From: Stenopsyche tienmushanensis
Lineage: Eukaryota; Arthropoda; Insecta; Trichoptera; Stenopsychidae
Reading direction: 5' to 3'
Assembly: GCA_008973525.1 (NCBI GenBank)
Contig: WACJ01000501.1
Coordinates: forward strand, 682,001 to 746,000
DNA: 64,000 nucleotides
Shown: positions 48,079 to 59,450 of the stretch, one piece after another
Position numbering within the stretch: position 1 is the first letter of the stretch
How the letters are laid out: each line of letters opens with the position of its first letter
Position numbers and translations under genes: made by a program
Notes under the pieces: model-generated
Databases searched by the model: none
What the model was told of the DNA's origin: nothing
The model's input: only the letters and a program-made list of their open reading frames with translations

Positions 48079-49200
48079 CAGAATGCGCGGCCTCCTCTTC
48101 CGCGTTCAGGCAGCTCCTGATGGCGCCCTTCCTGACGCGCAGGGGCGAGAGACCGACGCCGAAGGTGCCGTAGAATAAGGCGTCCGCGAGGTTCGACTTT
48201 CCGCCGCACTCCCGGAGGAGCCCGGCGAAGTAGTCGCCCTCCGCCAGATCGACGATGGGCCCGTCGATGTCCTCCGGCTCCGGCTTTGAGGAAGGGCTTC
48301 AGCAGGGAGTTGCTGCGCGACAGCTTCGCGCTGTGCGATCTCCCGACGAGGCCGAAGCCCGACCTGGCGGGCCTCTCTCGGGAGGAGAGGTCGCTCTTCG
48401 ACGGCGAGAGGAACAGGGAGACGCAGCTCGACTTGGAGGGGCTCCTCGCGACGGCGACCGCGACGGGCCCCCGGGACTCGACGTCGGCCGCCGGCAGGGA
48501 GGCGTCGCTCTTCGAGTTGGACTTGGACAGCTTGGACCCGAAGTCGATCCTGGACGCGGACTTGGACGTCGAGAGCCCGACGAAGCTGCGCTCCTTCTGA
48601 GCAGGTTCTTGACTTCGGCGAGGGCGGTGCCGCAGCTGAGGGCGCTCTTGAGCGGCGACTTGCACACCTCGATCTCCTTCGCTCGGACCTTGACGAGCAG
48701 CGCCGACGGAGTCTCGCGAGTCGAACTCTCGTCCGTCTCGGTCTCGGGGGAGACTTCGACCGCAGGAACGGCGGGCTTGTTATCTTCCATCTTCGATTGG
48801 CTCGCTTCGCTGAAGTCAATGTCGCTCGAGCATTTGGACAGCCCCAGGTTCTTGGGGGGCGCTTTCGTCGGGAACGTGTTGAATATTTTGCTCTTGGAGA
48901 GCGGATCCTCGGAGCCGGAGGCGCTCCTCCTGGCCCTCAGGAGGAAGCGCTGGGGCGCCGGCGTGGAGGCGAAGGGCTGCGGGGGAGGCAGGTAGTTGTC
49001 GAGGCTCTCCGCCAGGGGCACGTAGAAAGTGGATCGTCTCCTTCCGCACTCTTCGGCGTCCAGACTGACGTTGGACGTATCCAACATATTAATCGCAGCT
49101 CCTTCGAAGCGTTCGTTCTAAGCGTCCGCATGATGAGAGGCGCACTCCGCGAAGGCGGACACTTTCCTTTCCATCTCTTCTTCGATTTCACTCGGAGTGC
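48079..49200 (-). CDS. large upstream coding exon, proposed raskol N-terminal exon
   Basis: Acceptor TTTTCGATCTAG just above 49200 and donor at 48079/48078 (CATTCTG then GTAAAA). Coding reads TPSEIEEEMERKVSAFAECA, then MLDTSNVSLDAEECGRRRST, LSKCSSDIDFSEAS and ALAEVKNLL. After one missing base near 48600 it gives ERSFVGLSTSKSASRIDFG and SHSAKLSRSNSLLKPFLK. After one extra base near 48285 it gives EDIDGPIVDLAEGDYFAGLL, LRVRKGAIRSCLNAEEEAAH. A TAG at 49118-49120 interrupts the first part. Ser/Lys-rich and probably disordered; no domain recognised. Both exon ends are phase 1, matching the exons at 39418 and 61667. Exon confidence is good; assignment to raskol is inference. Confidence 0.6.
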
Positions 49201-49204
49201 CTAG

Positions 49205-50480
49205 ATCGAAAAGATCGATGAGCGATTTGCATTCGAGGCCGAGCTCGGCATTTAGGAATTCGATTCGGGTCGAAGATTTCAAAACAACCATACACAAAAA
49301 AGTCACTAATTTAATTATACGAGATGCACGCATCCGGTTCCGTCCGAAGGTGATAAAATTTGAGTATCGCAATGAAATTTATTAGACGGGCGAGAAAGGG
49401 GAAAAAGTATGTAAAGTGCACTGGCGAAAAGCACTCGGCTCCTTTGAGGCTTTAAATGGTAAGATACGATATATCGTCGATCGTAAAACTATTGAGTTAG
49501 CGTAGTAAAACTATTGAGTATTGAGAGTAATCGTTTATCAAAATACACCGTAGCAGTCAAAGGATTAAAACGAACGTAACGGGATTGCCTTTCATCAGAG
49601 CCCAAATCGATTAACGGTCAGCATTGTTTTTGAAATATGCAAACAGTCACGTCTGCATTCAGACTAGAGACTAGTCTATTCATTTTCTTTTATTATATTA
49701 GATAATAGCTTCTGCCAATTTCTCTCTCGGGACTTTCGTCGGGGTTCGATCGGGTCGACGTTATTAGCATTCAATTTTCGCGCCGAAGCTTGGGATACTT
49801 TTTAAAATGGCGAAAGTCAGTTCTCACATTCGCGTTGATCGATCAGACGAAAAGTGAGAGCAATCTCTGTGTGAGCGAAATGCGCCCAATTCGGGCAGAA
49901 GTCAAAGTTCAGGCCTGTTTATTGTCGCGCGAGAATTTAAAAAGTAAACGATGCATAAAATGGCCAGCAACGTCGGACTGGACGCAGGTTCTGGACAAAA
50001 ATGGTGGCGTAATTGGTCAGAAATAGCAACAGTGGCAACCAATTGTTATTAGCATCGGTCGTGACACAGCGTCTCTCAAAATGCTCTCACATTCTTTTCC
50101 TCGATGAGATAAAACGAAAGTAGTCGAATAAGGGGCGAATCTATCCCAAAGAGACTATATTTTATATTTTGGCATATATAAAGATGGAAATATTTACAAC
50201 CCGCCATAACTCCTTCACACTAGCTGATCCTCAACAAATTTAGGACGATTTACAACGGGCGATTGTATTTTGGCACAAATAAAGTTGGAAATATATACGA
50301 CTCGTTGATCCTCAATCAACAAATCATAGCGCTCAATCGATGACTGATCGAGAACTCAGCGCGAGGAAATAAAGGTAATCCCCGTTCATCCCCATATATT
50401 GAATATCATGGCGCTTGGCAAAAATTATTCATATTGTTGACGATATTTTAGTCATATCCGAGGACATTGAAGTTGTTGAT
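49205..50480. other. intronic DNA without recognised exon
   Basis: No coding sequence recognised. A tandem duplication at 50166-50323 is listed separately. Confidence 0.4.
50166..50323. repeat. two-unit tandem duplication of about 100 bases
   Basis: The first unit (TATTTTGGCATATATAAAG ... CTGATCCTCAACAAAT) and the second (TATTTTGGCACAAATAAAG ... TTGATCCTCAATCAACAAAT) match along their length, with a deletion in the second. Confidence 0.6.
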
Positions 50481-50483
50481 GTA

Positions 50484-50620
50484 CAGGGTCTTTCAATAGG
50501 GATGTTCAAAACGTGTTAGAGCCTGTCAAATCGCTTGTGAATTGTTCAATATATACATGGTAAATCACTGTGGAAGGTTATGCCATTGAATAACGTGTTC
50601 AAATCATCAAATTTTATTAA
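50484..50620 (+). mobile_element. Tc1/mariner-type element, 5' end fragment
   Basis: Preceded by TA, it starts CAGGGTCTTTCAATAGGG, the same end as at 18.7 kb. About 100 bases in, the reading resembles a transposase start (ATGG...GAATAACGTGTTCAAATC; QRVQIIKFY-like). It then ends. Confidence 0.6.
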
Positions 50621-50637
50621 TAGCCCTTAGCTGATAT

Positions 50638-50953
50638 CGTGGGTCAAATTTGACCCAGCAGCATAGAATTTCATTTTAACTGATACGTATTGTCATTATA
50701 AGCTGCGGCGGAGCTTTTACTCCCGTAGGAACTGAGATATGAAGCTGACTGGGTCAAATTTGACCACGATGGATCAATGAATACAGAGAGCGGCAAATCA
50801 ATGGATTTGTACTTTGGAAAGCCTCAAACCCGATAAGATGATCGAACTAGTAAGAAAGCCTGTTTTATTTCGCCCCCATCCATATTTATGCAAATAATAC
50901 AAAAATATGCTCGTAACGAGTGATTTTTGCGATGGGTCAAATAAGACCCACGA
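50638..50953. repeat. cluster of GGGTCAAATTTGACCC palindromes
   Basis: Three related palindromic sites: CGTGGGTCAAATTTGACCCAG (less its first base, 20 bases), its inverted form at 50749-50768, and TGGGTCAAATAAGACCCACG at 50933-50953. Inverted repeats of this kind flank some piggyBac-like miniature elements. No TTAA duplication was confirmed. Confidence 0.45.
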
Positions 50954-50954
50954 G

Positions 50955-53135
50955 CTTTGATTATCGACAGCTATTACCCGTTTAAATCTCGCATCTCCCA
51001 CAAAGTAGTTATTTGTATCGATGAGTATGCATATGGCATCACTATTGTTTTGATAATACGATATTGTGTATAAGAATCGCTTGGAACGGTACACGTTTCA
51101 AACAATACGCGAACGTTTCGAGGAAATCCGTGTGGTCGAAAGGCGACCACATTTTTTGACCTCAGAAAGTCATTGATTGCAGAAACGTCTTCCAGGCGCA
51201 TTCGTTTCTAGAACGGAAACAATTCTCGGAAACGTGCGATGCCAAACAAACGATCGCAGAAGGGACGAGTCCCGTTCCTGGAATTCGAACGCGCTTCGAA
51301 GTGCATCCACGGAACAGAGCGCATCGTCAGATCCTTCTCGAGCGGAGCCATGATAATGTCATACGACGATATATCGACGGGCAATAAGAGGTCGCAAGAA
51401 AGTCTGTGGTGGAGTGGCGGCCAGCGCGAACTTAACCTATGCAACTGCGCCCGTTTTTTTCAATTTCAATGACAATATCTGATCTGATCGAGTCGACGCA
51501 CTCTATATGGGCTATCGATTCCATTCACTTTACTCTACGCCACTATCGGACTTCAATTATTGTTCTAAGCTTTTATCTGATAAAACCGCCGATAAAAAAT
51601 GGCATTTGACTGTGTTGAAAAAAAAAAAACAAATCGTACGAACAGTTTAGCGTGCACAACTATTAATTAAATAGAAAATAAAACTAATCGGCCTAGCGAC
51701 CAAAAAAGTAATTTATGGTTGGATTGAAATCTTTCATGGCCAAAAACGAAGGAAAATGACAAAACGCCACCGGTTGATACCAACTGCACGCGAATGCGCG
51801 CGGCGGCACCGAACCCGAACGCACTTTACACACACCGAAACAAACTCGCGCGGATCTTCCCGATTCGCACTCTCTTCTATCCGGCAAGCGTTGCCGTTCG
51901 GAGACCCGGACACTCGGACACTCGCAACTATCGAGGCGGCGTCCGAGCGACGCGACCTCGACGCGCGGCGGCGACGGCAAAACTGATCGGGCCGCTCTCG
52001 GAGGCGGCCGCGGCGACACTCTATCTACCGGACGCGCGACGGAGACACTATCACGCGCCGCGCAACGAGTGCGACAGAGACGGTACAATAACACAATTAA
52101 CCCTCAATAACTGCAAATATTAACGTTTATTGCTTATCGGCGGCGCACCTCCGTATCGTTCAACGCGAATTAAAAACCACTGCATCTCGTGCGAGTTTAA
52201 ATTCGACGCGCTTCGATCAGATTTAAGAAAGAGCTTCGTTCGTTTCTTACCGATTCGTTTCGGATTCAACTCTCTCGTCATTGTTTCGAGACAAACATCA
52301 AGCTATCAAAAAACTACCGTCCGTAATCGCAAAGCACGTCTTTTTCTCCCAGAACGTATCCATATCGTTCTGCCGGCATTAAGGATGGGCAATCGAGAGC
52401 CCGCTGTTCAAACGAGACTTCACCGTATCTAATAATTATTGTAAATAGTTTATCAAAGTGGAAAAACTCGCGTTGCGTTTTAAGCCCCTCCGCGGGGCGC
52501 TCAGGAGGCCGAACGCGCACGTACGCCTCTCATCTTGGCCTGAAGGGCCTCGACGAGAAGCCCCGAGACGAACTCGCAGCATATGCGACGAAATACGTAT
52601 AACCTCCGCCGAGGGGGCGATTCTTTAGCTTCGACCGCTCGTGTGACGACACCGAAAGGAGGCCTCAAAAAGAGAGGGATACAATTAAAACATTATTGAG
52701 CTTTAATTAATAACTTAATTTACCATGTGATACGCGGCGACGATCACGATGCAGAGGCTCCGGATGATGAGAACGTAGCGCGAAATAAACATTGAAACGA
52801 CTAGTCTGCAAGGCGCCCCAGAAAAGAATAGAAAGTCCGTTCACCCTTCAATCCTTAGAATCGGTTGCAAGGTCCGAACAGCATACAAAACGGCCCGCTT
52901 AGGCGACCAAAAAATCGATATTAATGACGAAATTAATTTATTTACTTTTATAATTAATAAAAATAATCGTAAACTATTCCCACGCTACGCTCGTCTGCCG
53001 CAATCATCGAGTTGCATAAACGACCTAAGTTTACCAGTTAGAGTTCACGCTCGGAATGAATTATCAATGTTTGAATTTTTGAGATCCCCACTCTCCTTCA
53101 GTCATTAAAAAAGTACTACTGAAAATATGACTTTT
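50955..53135. other. no recognised gene; CpG-rich block inside
   Basis: Contains a CpG island (listed) and a weak minus-strand coding-like stretch at 52501-52663, described in the findings. The rest shows nothing. Confidence 0.4.
51750..52100. promoter_or_regulatory. CpG island, candidate promoter
   Basis: CpG-dense block with sharp AT-rich flanks and open frames in all directions due to composition. It lies 5' (on the minus strand) of the exon at 48-49 kb, so it could be an internal raskol promoter. There is no direct evidence of a start site. Confidence 0.3.
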
Positions 53136-53139
53136 TATT

Positions 53140-53535
53140 TTCATTTTGAGAATCCGGTCCGACTAAACCGGTGCCCCCTGTAATCCGACATGCTAATACA
53201 ACTGCATATGTACGGTAAAGTTTCATCAATGTAAAAAATGAAAAATTGAGTACGATGTAGGTTCTGAGTAAGATTCTGGGCCCATATTGACCATGAAAGT
53301 TTTTTTGCAAGGAGATAACAATTAAAAAAGATTGTAGCCGGCAAGGAACGCTTCAATAACCGTCACAGAATACATTTGATTGCGATTATGCCGTTAATCT
53401 TATAATGTGAAACCTCGTATTGTAAATGTATATCTCGCCATTTTCATTATTTTCGAACTACAATTACGCTGTAATCCGAAAATTTGGATAATTTGACAAC
53501 GCCTTGCAAAATTTTGTCGGATTAACGCGGCTCGA
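53140..53535 (-). mobile_element. Tigger-type miniature element, second copy
   Basis: The left part carries AATCCGGTCCGACTAAACCG and CTGTAATCCGACATGCTAAT; the right part carries CGCCTTGCAAAATTTTGTCG. Both correspond, in reverse, to the element at 22606-23025. Exact ends are not resolved. Confidence 0.5.
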
Positions 53536-54289
53536 CTCGATAGTGCTTTTCATGCAAATTGTATTTTGTTTTAAGTATAAAAATATACGTTTAAAATCTG
53601 CAATACTTTTTCATTCGTTTTCAATCACAAAACGATTCCGAAGCGCATTTCTCGTACTCCAGAAAGCCATTTATAATAAGAACACAGTCGTTCCGATTCA
53701 CTCTTTCTTGGCGTCTATGTAAATTATGCAAAATTCGCAAATGCATTAAATCGAACAAGATTTAATGTAATTGCATCAATCTTGATTTTCATTTTGGTTC
53801 GAACGCCATGCGTAGGTTGCGATACGTCGAACAACAAATATATCATTAATTTCCTTATTGCAATCCATGCAGGAAATTGAAACGCAATAGTTTCGATCGG
53901 AAGTAGTGAAAATTTACGATACGAAAGACGATCGTATTCGAGAATGATAATATGTACATAGTTCGAGTACAAGACGAATCGATTGTGTCAATTTATACAA
54001 TAGTATTACACGGAGAGGTCATGTATCCTTTCATAACTGTATCGCGAACATCATGATCTTTTCGATAGGAGACGGTTTCGGGAGGAAATATCGATTTTTT
54101 ATAAATTCGTGTAATTAGGGAATGAATTTTTAAATCCAATCAATGTTTATCTGTATGAAATATCGAAGGTCGAGGGAGCCGTTTAATTAAAAATGTAAGA
54201 ACAGATAGAAGGGTTCGCGACGCTTAGGACGAGGACAACATTCTAAACACGTGGGCAAAGTGGATGGGCGTTTTTAACACGCTGTAAAA

Positions 54290-54440
54290 ATAATCGAGGT
54301 CGGCTTCGGACAGGTTAAAGGAGGACGGCGGCACGGCGCTACCGCGGGGTAGAGGGCGGGACGGAGGGAAGGCGAGAGAGAGAGGCGGCGAGGCGAGGGC
54401 TCGACCGAGAGAGCGAGAGAGAGAGACGGCAACCGAATGC
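54290..54440. promoter_or_regulatory. CpG- and GAGA-rich block, candidate promoter
   Basis: GC-rich sequence with repeated GAGAGAG and GCGAGAG. GAGA-factor-type sites of this kind are common at insect promoters. It lies between the proposed raskol exons at 49.2 and 61.7 kb. Speculative. Confidence 0.3.
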
Positions 54441-56065
54441 ATCTTCTGCTCGGATGTGGGTTAGCGCTCGTCCTGTTCCATTAGCATTCCACCGGCTCCT
54501 TCTAATTTATATTCCTTTCTATCGCGACCCTTTTCGGGAGTGGCAGAACTCGCCGGCGCAGACATCACACATCTCCCGGAATCGAAGGAAGCGGTCGCGT
54601 TGAGGAAAACTCGACGGCAACTTCTCCAGAAAGTGGCCCCAAAACGCAGCTCCCGATAACGTTGTATGTCATAATGAAAACGGAAGCAAAACGTCCCCGA
54701 TAAAATGCTTCCTGTTGGATATAGTTTGTTTGTTTATGCGCTTATGCAGCGGAAAAATTGCCCAATCAAAATACACATAAAACGAAACCGCATTCATTTT
54801 GCAGCCTATTCGTCCGCTCCTGGAAATCCAGCTTGACGTCCAACGACAAAGACGGGAAGGACTTTTGAGCCTTGGAATAGATGCAAATACAAGATCTGCA
54901 TCTTTTAAAAGGTCACATCTTTGTTGCCATCGACGGAAGTTCCATATCGACTCAATACAAGTGACCCCCGTTTATTGCGACCCCCGTGAGTGCGGATTCG
55001 TTATTACGCGGTATTTTTATAGCGTTTACATGAAAAAATCATCAGAAATTAAGCATATGATGCCAAAATGCCACCATGCATAAATTCAAGGGTTTCAATA
55101 AATGTACCCACCAACCGACTTGAAAAACCAAGACAAGCCGTTGAAAGGCGACTTTTGGAAACTAGTTGACGACCAAATCAATTATGAAACTGATATTCAA
55201 ACCACCATCAAAGAAATGTATAAATATAAGTCTGAAATCTAATAAAGGAACTATATAGAAAAATAAGATACTCCATTTGTATTTTTATATCATTCATACA
55301 CAGTACAGCAAAATTCCGGGTTATATTTGAATCACCCTCTTAGAAAAAAAAATGACTAAGATTATAAGCGAATATATGCAGTTTATTTGATAAATCTTAC
55401 ATGATAAACATAGACGGGCAAGTGATTAATTCATATTCCCCCGTTAATCGCGCTTTTCTCCAGAACGACCTGTATGATAAACAACCCGATTTAATCCCAT
55501 TATCGAATAATTTCTATCGATCAAGCTCGCAAGTGAGCCTTTCTAATCGATCAGAATACACTTGTGCAGTAGCCATTTCGTTCGAATTGAATAATTCAAA
55601 ATGGACAATCCCCTGCACATCCTACTGAGCATACAGACGAGCCTTTCTCGGAACCGAGTCGTGCTTAGAACCTCAATTCTTATCGAGGCGGCCATTGTTG
55701 TTTACGTTATCATAAACGATTCATTTTCCGCGTCGATAATAAGAAATTGCTCGCTTTCATCCGCTGTGGTTGGTTGGACGCGGATAATTCAATGGATTTG
55801 GAAACGACTCGCGCTGTAATCTGTGGGGTTCAAAGCTTCGGCGATAAGATTTAAACTTTAGGGATCAACTACGAAGTCTCTCGAATGTTTGATGCTTCAA
55901 ATTCTTGCCAGTGTTCAGTCAATATAATCAGTTACTGCACGGATGGTATTATTATGCTCATTGATAACAAAAGTGATGTCGAAGCAAACTACATATCATC
56001 TTTGATGATATGAGAGTTTCGATACGCGTTAATGCTGAATTTCAAAATGGTTCACATTGACTTTC

Positions 56066-56165
56066 TTAATGCCTAATGTCGATATATCGTCGCATACGCG
56101 ATGGCGCCTTACTATTCGAATCGCATGTATCAATTCAACGGCGCCATCTTATGTGGCGTTGCGGA
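56066..56165. repeat. CGATATATCG repeat, copy 2
   Basis: TGTCGATATATCGTCGCATA then CGCGATGGCGCCTTACTATT, matching the second half of the repeat at 43455-43550. Confidence 0.5.
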
Positions 56166-56460
56166 CATATTGCGCCTGAAGGAACGACATCGATCGTTTC
56201 TTGCGCGTGCACCGTAGGCGGGAGTCGTGAGGAGTCGTCGGATAGCCTTGACTGCGAGAGGACGTCCTTCCCGCGGCCAGATGTTTCTCGTGTTTAATAA
56301 AGAAGTTATTTAAGACGAGAGACTTTCTATTCGACGCCCGTTCACTTCTATTCCATCCGCCCGGCTACATAACGATCCGAGAGCAGAACGGACCCGCGTG
56401 CGAGCATGGATATATCGATGAGCACGCAGGAGCGGAGCGATTTTTTTAAAGGGCTTCAGT

Positions 56461-56912
56461 TTAACCTTTCCCTACCGGTTCGTACAATTTTATAACTATA
56501 ATTGTTACATTTCAACTATAGTCAATAAAAGCAATTACTGTGTATCAAATACATATCATCGGTGGGCTCGGGTATTTTTAACACAGTAAAGAAATGGTTA
56601 ATATACAATTTCAACAGTGAGTCGAAATCTAAGGGCCGTCGCACAACGTATGTTAGAGCTATCTTAACGCTCTAACATACCTTTGGAGGTATCGTCATCA
56701 CACATTTAAATGGTAGTTCGAGTTGATGACATCACCGGTAGGGAAATTTTAATATGTATAACAATTTGAAAAACATATATGTACACATAGATTAGACAAT
56801 TACTGCCCCTAGGCGTCGCCTAAGTTTGCTAATTAGTAGTTACGTTACTGTTTACTAATCTCGGGATTCATGAGCACCTAAAACTGTTCGGGATCCCGGG
56901 ATTGGATTCCCT
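56461..56912 (-). mobile_element. hAT-derived element, copy D
   Basis: Same family and orientation as copies B and C. The right end CCCGGGATTGGATTCCCTA is present, along with the ACATCACCGGTAGGG segment and a TTTGGAGGTATCGTCATCAC phrase that in copy B is part of the hAT transposase relic. It has a large internal deletion. Confidence 0.6.
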
Positions 56913-56914
56913 AA

Positions 56915-58310
56915 TACCGACCGATCGCTTCTTGCGCGTGAGGCGGGAGAGTCGGAAATTTGCCTTGGCTACGGGAAGTCGTCCCTCCTGCAGCCAGATC
57001 TCTTTCTCGCATGGAATAGTTATTTAAAGAAGAGAGTCTTTCTAATCGACGCCCATCTATTCCTATTCAATTGTCCTGCAAAATCAGGTCCATGTTGTCG
57101 AGACCCTCGGATTTGGCCGGGAAGGGGTCGAACCGTTGGGTTATTATGATGAACGTTGAACGCATATTTTTAGTCAACAAACTGATCTCCACCTTGGGTG
57201 AAAGGCACGTGCCTCGTAATCGTCGTCGGGGATTAGATAAAATACCTCCCTCGCTAATGACTCCGGGGCGCTGTTCTCGCAGCTGAATAAAGCAACAGTC
57301 GGAAACTTTGACAGCGGCGAAGGCAACGAAACCATTTTGATCATTTTGAATTTTGTAAATATCATCCTTACTTTCATTTGAATGGTAATTTTCTCAAAAT
57401 ATTTACTTGGGTATAGTTTTATCCAGGGCTTTTTCAGTCGACAATAAAAAGGTTAGAGCTGTCAAAATAATAACTGGCGCGATATGAGATAAGCCAGTCA
57501 ATTAGTCAACCGCATGATAAAGAATCGGCACTTGGAATTCGCCGCTATCATAAATACTTGTGTCTAGATTTGTTGACAATTGAAATTCCCATGAATGCAA
57601 ATTACGTGTCTTCGTCGGAAACGTCAGAATGACGTAAGATGGAAGATTGAAAACGGACAGTGGAAGCTGCGGTGATGATGACTATGGACGATGATGAATC
57701 ATTTGCAGAGTTTCCCTATCTGACTAATCCGATGTCAGCGCATCTCAAAGCTCTCTGCGCAGATTGCCAAATCACTTTTAAATGACTAAACAGGAGTCTC
57801 GAGATGAGGTCATTGTCGAAAATCAGGCGAATGCCACGGGCACAATTCAACAACAATAACCAATGATTCAATTTATTTTTTCGATACATTTACGGTCTCA
57901 CAAAAGTCGACGATGAGGATACATTTATTTATATTGAGCGTGATTCCATCAACTGACCGCGAGTTTAGATCGATTTTGACGTGCGCTCCCAGTCCCGAGG
58001 GACGACTTCCAGACAGTGCAGGAAACGTTATATCGGCGTTTTGAATATTTATAGGAGTGAAAGTAAGCCAGTGATATAATTGCACGTTTATCGCGGTTCA
58101 TTTGAATGCATCCCCGTCGGCGGCCATTATCGATGGATATTGAAAAAAAAGTGATTGCAGTGAATGCAGTCGATCAAGTGTACAGCACGTCAAAATGCAT
58201 TACGCAACGGTATTTGCATATCTGTGTCTTTCGATAACTGGATCCGGATTTTCATCTATGGAATTATGCATTAAAGCTGTGCGGCCCACGGAGAGGAATT
58301 GTTGCCCAGT
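56915..58310. other. no recognised gene
   Basis: Short open frames only; no motif recognised. Confidence 0.4.
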
Positions 58311-58318
58311 TATATACA

Positions 58319-58890
58319 TTAGGTTGTCCCATAAGTTTCTTTCGCAAATGAACACAGATTTAAACATAGCCATGGTTGAAGAAAACCCGCGATATACTGT
58401 TCATGAAATAGCTAACAAGTTAGAAATTCCACGAACATCCATCCATAATCATTTGACAAAATTGGGGTACATCAATCATTCAGATGTGTGGCTTCCACAT
58501 GAACTGACTCACTCAAATAAGCTTCAGCGTATTTCAACATGTGATCTTCTTCTTCAACGACATAATAGCAACCTTTTTCGAAGAGACTTGTCACTGGAGA
58601 TGAAAGTTGGATACTCTATGAGAATTTCCAACGTAAACGGTCTTGAACCAAGGGTACAGAAGATTCAACTGTAACTAAACCTGGCCTACATCCAAAAGAG
58701 AGTTTTGCTATGCATTTGGTGGGACTGGAAGGGTGGGACAGCAAGGTAAAACGATCAATTCAACAAAATATTGTTCCCAACTAGACAATATAGATGGTGT
58801 AATTGCCAGAAAACGGCCAGAATTAGCGAACAGACGATGTGTTGTTTTTCATCAGAATTAATCTAATATGAAGGTGTGATTTGGAGGTCT
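58319..58890 (+). mobile_element. mariner, 5' end and broken transposase
   Basis: The terminal repeat TTAGGTTGTCCCATAAGTTT leads directly into transposase sequence: EENPRYTVHEIANKLEIPRT, HLTKLGYINHSDVWLPHELT, then CDLLLQRHNSN. After stops come HPKESFAMHLVG and a region matching 'ENGQNxRTDDVLFF...' (mariner 'KRPELANRKGVVFHQDNARPH'). The catalytic VTGDEKW segment is degraded, and the 3' end is missing. Confidence 0.8.
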
Positions 58891-59119
58891 AAAAACAGAG
58901 CTTTTTAATCAACTGACGCTAATCTTTTCAATTCAACATTTACTTCGTGCATATAATCATTGTCGTCGCTACTTTCAAACTCGTTTATATAAGTGTTTTT
59001 TTTCCACAATTTTTAATAACATGACTATCACTTTTGCACAAAAACATTGCGATAATAATATCAGAAATCGCATTCGAGTGCGCGCGTCAATCTGATTTAA
59101 CTGTTCGAGTGCAGTTATA

Positions 59120-59450
59120 TTAGATTGATGCATAAAAAACGTCGTATTTTTACATAGACTATGATGTATTATTTTTAACCAACTGTGTTAACATCTATGC
59201 TCAATGCATTCGTCATATCAGCGGTCCAAAAAGCGGACCGATTGAGCATACAAAACTTATGGTCACTCCATTCTCTGCATCGTATTGGAATGGTTTCCAA
59301 GTACAACGTTTGGGTCTAGAACAACATGGCACCGGCAAAAATGTTAGACCGAGACTTTTTTTGCATCGACTAGTGACAGGGGAAGAAAAATGGGTTCTCT
59401 ATAACAACCAAACTAGGAAATTACCCATTAACCACTCCCTTCGTAAAAAA
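59120..59450 (+). pseudogene. mariner relic interrupted by a hAT fragment
   Basis: A TTAGATTGATGCATAAAAAA end is followed by a hAT miniature-element fragment (about 59205-59285, containing AAAAGCGGACCGATTGAGCA). Then RPRLFLHRLVTGEEKWVLYN follows, the mariner catalytic motif. Frame is lost soon after. Confidence 0.65.

Larger units (their letters stand above)
53540..56455. other. no recognised gene; one CpG/GAGA-rich block
   Basis: Single-copy-looking DNA with short open frames only. The CpG- and GAGA-rich block at 54290-54440 is listed separately. Confidence 0.4.

Noticed and set aside
48255..48995. Long plus-strand open frame (246 codons) with two further plus-strand frames nearby
   Set aside because: It is the antisense shadow of the minus-strand exon 48079-49200 in GC-rich DNA. 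The minus strand has splice sites and coherent Ser/Lys-rich coding.
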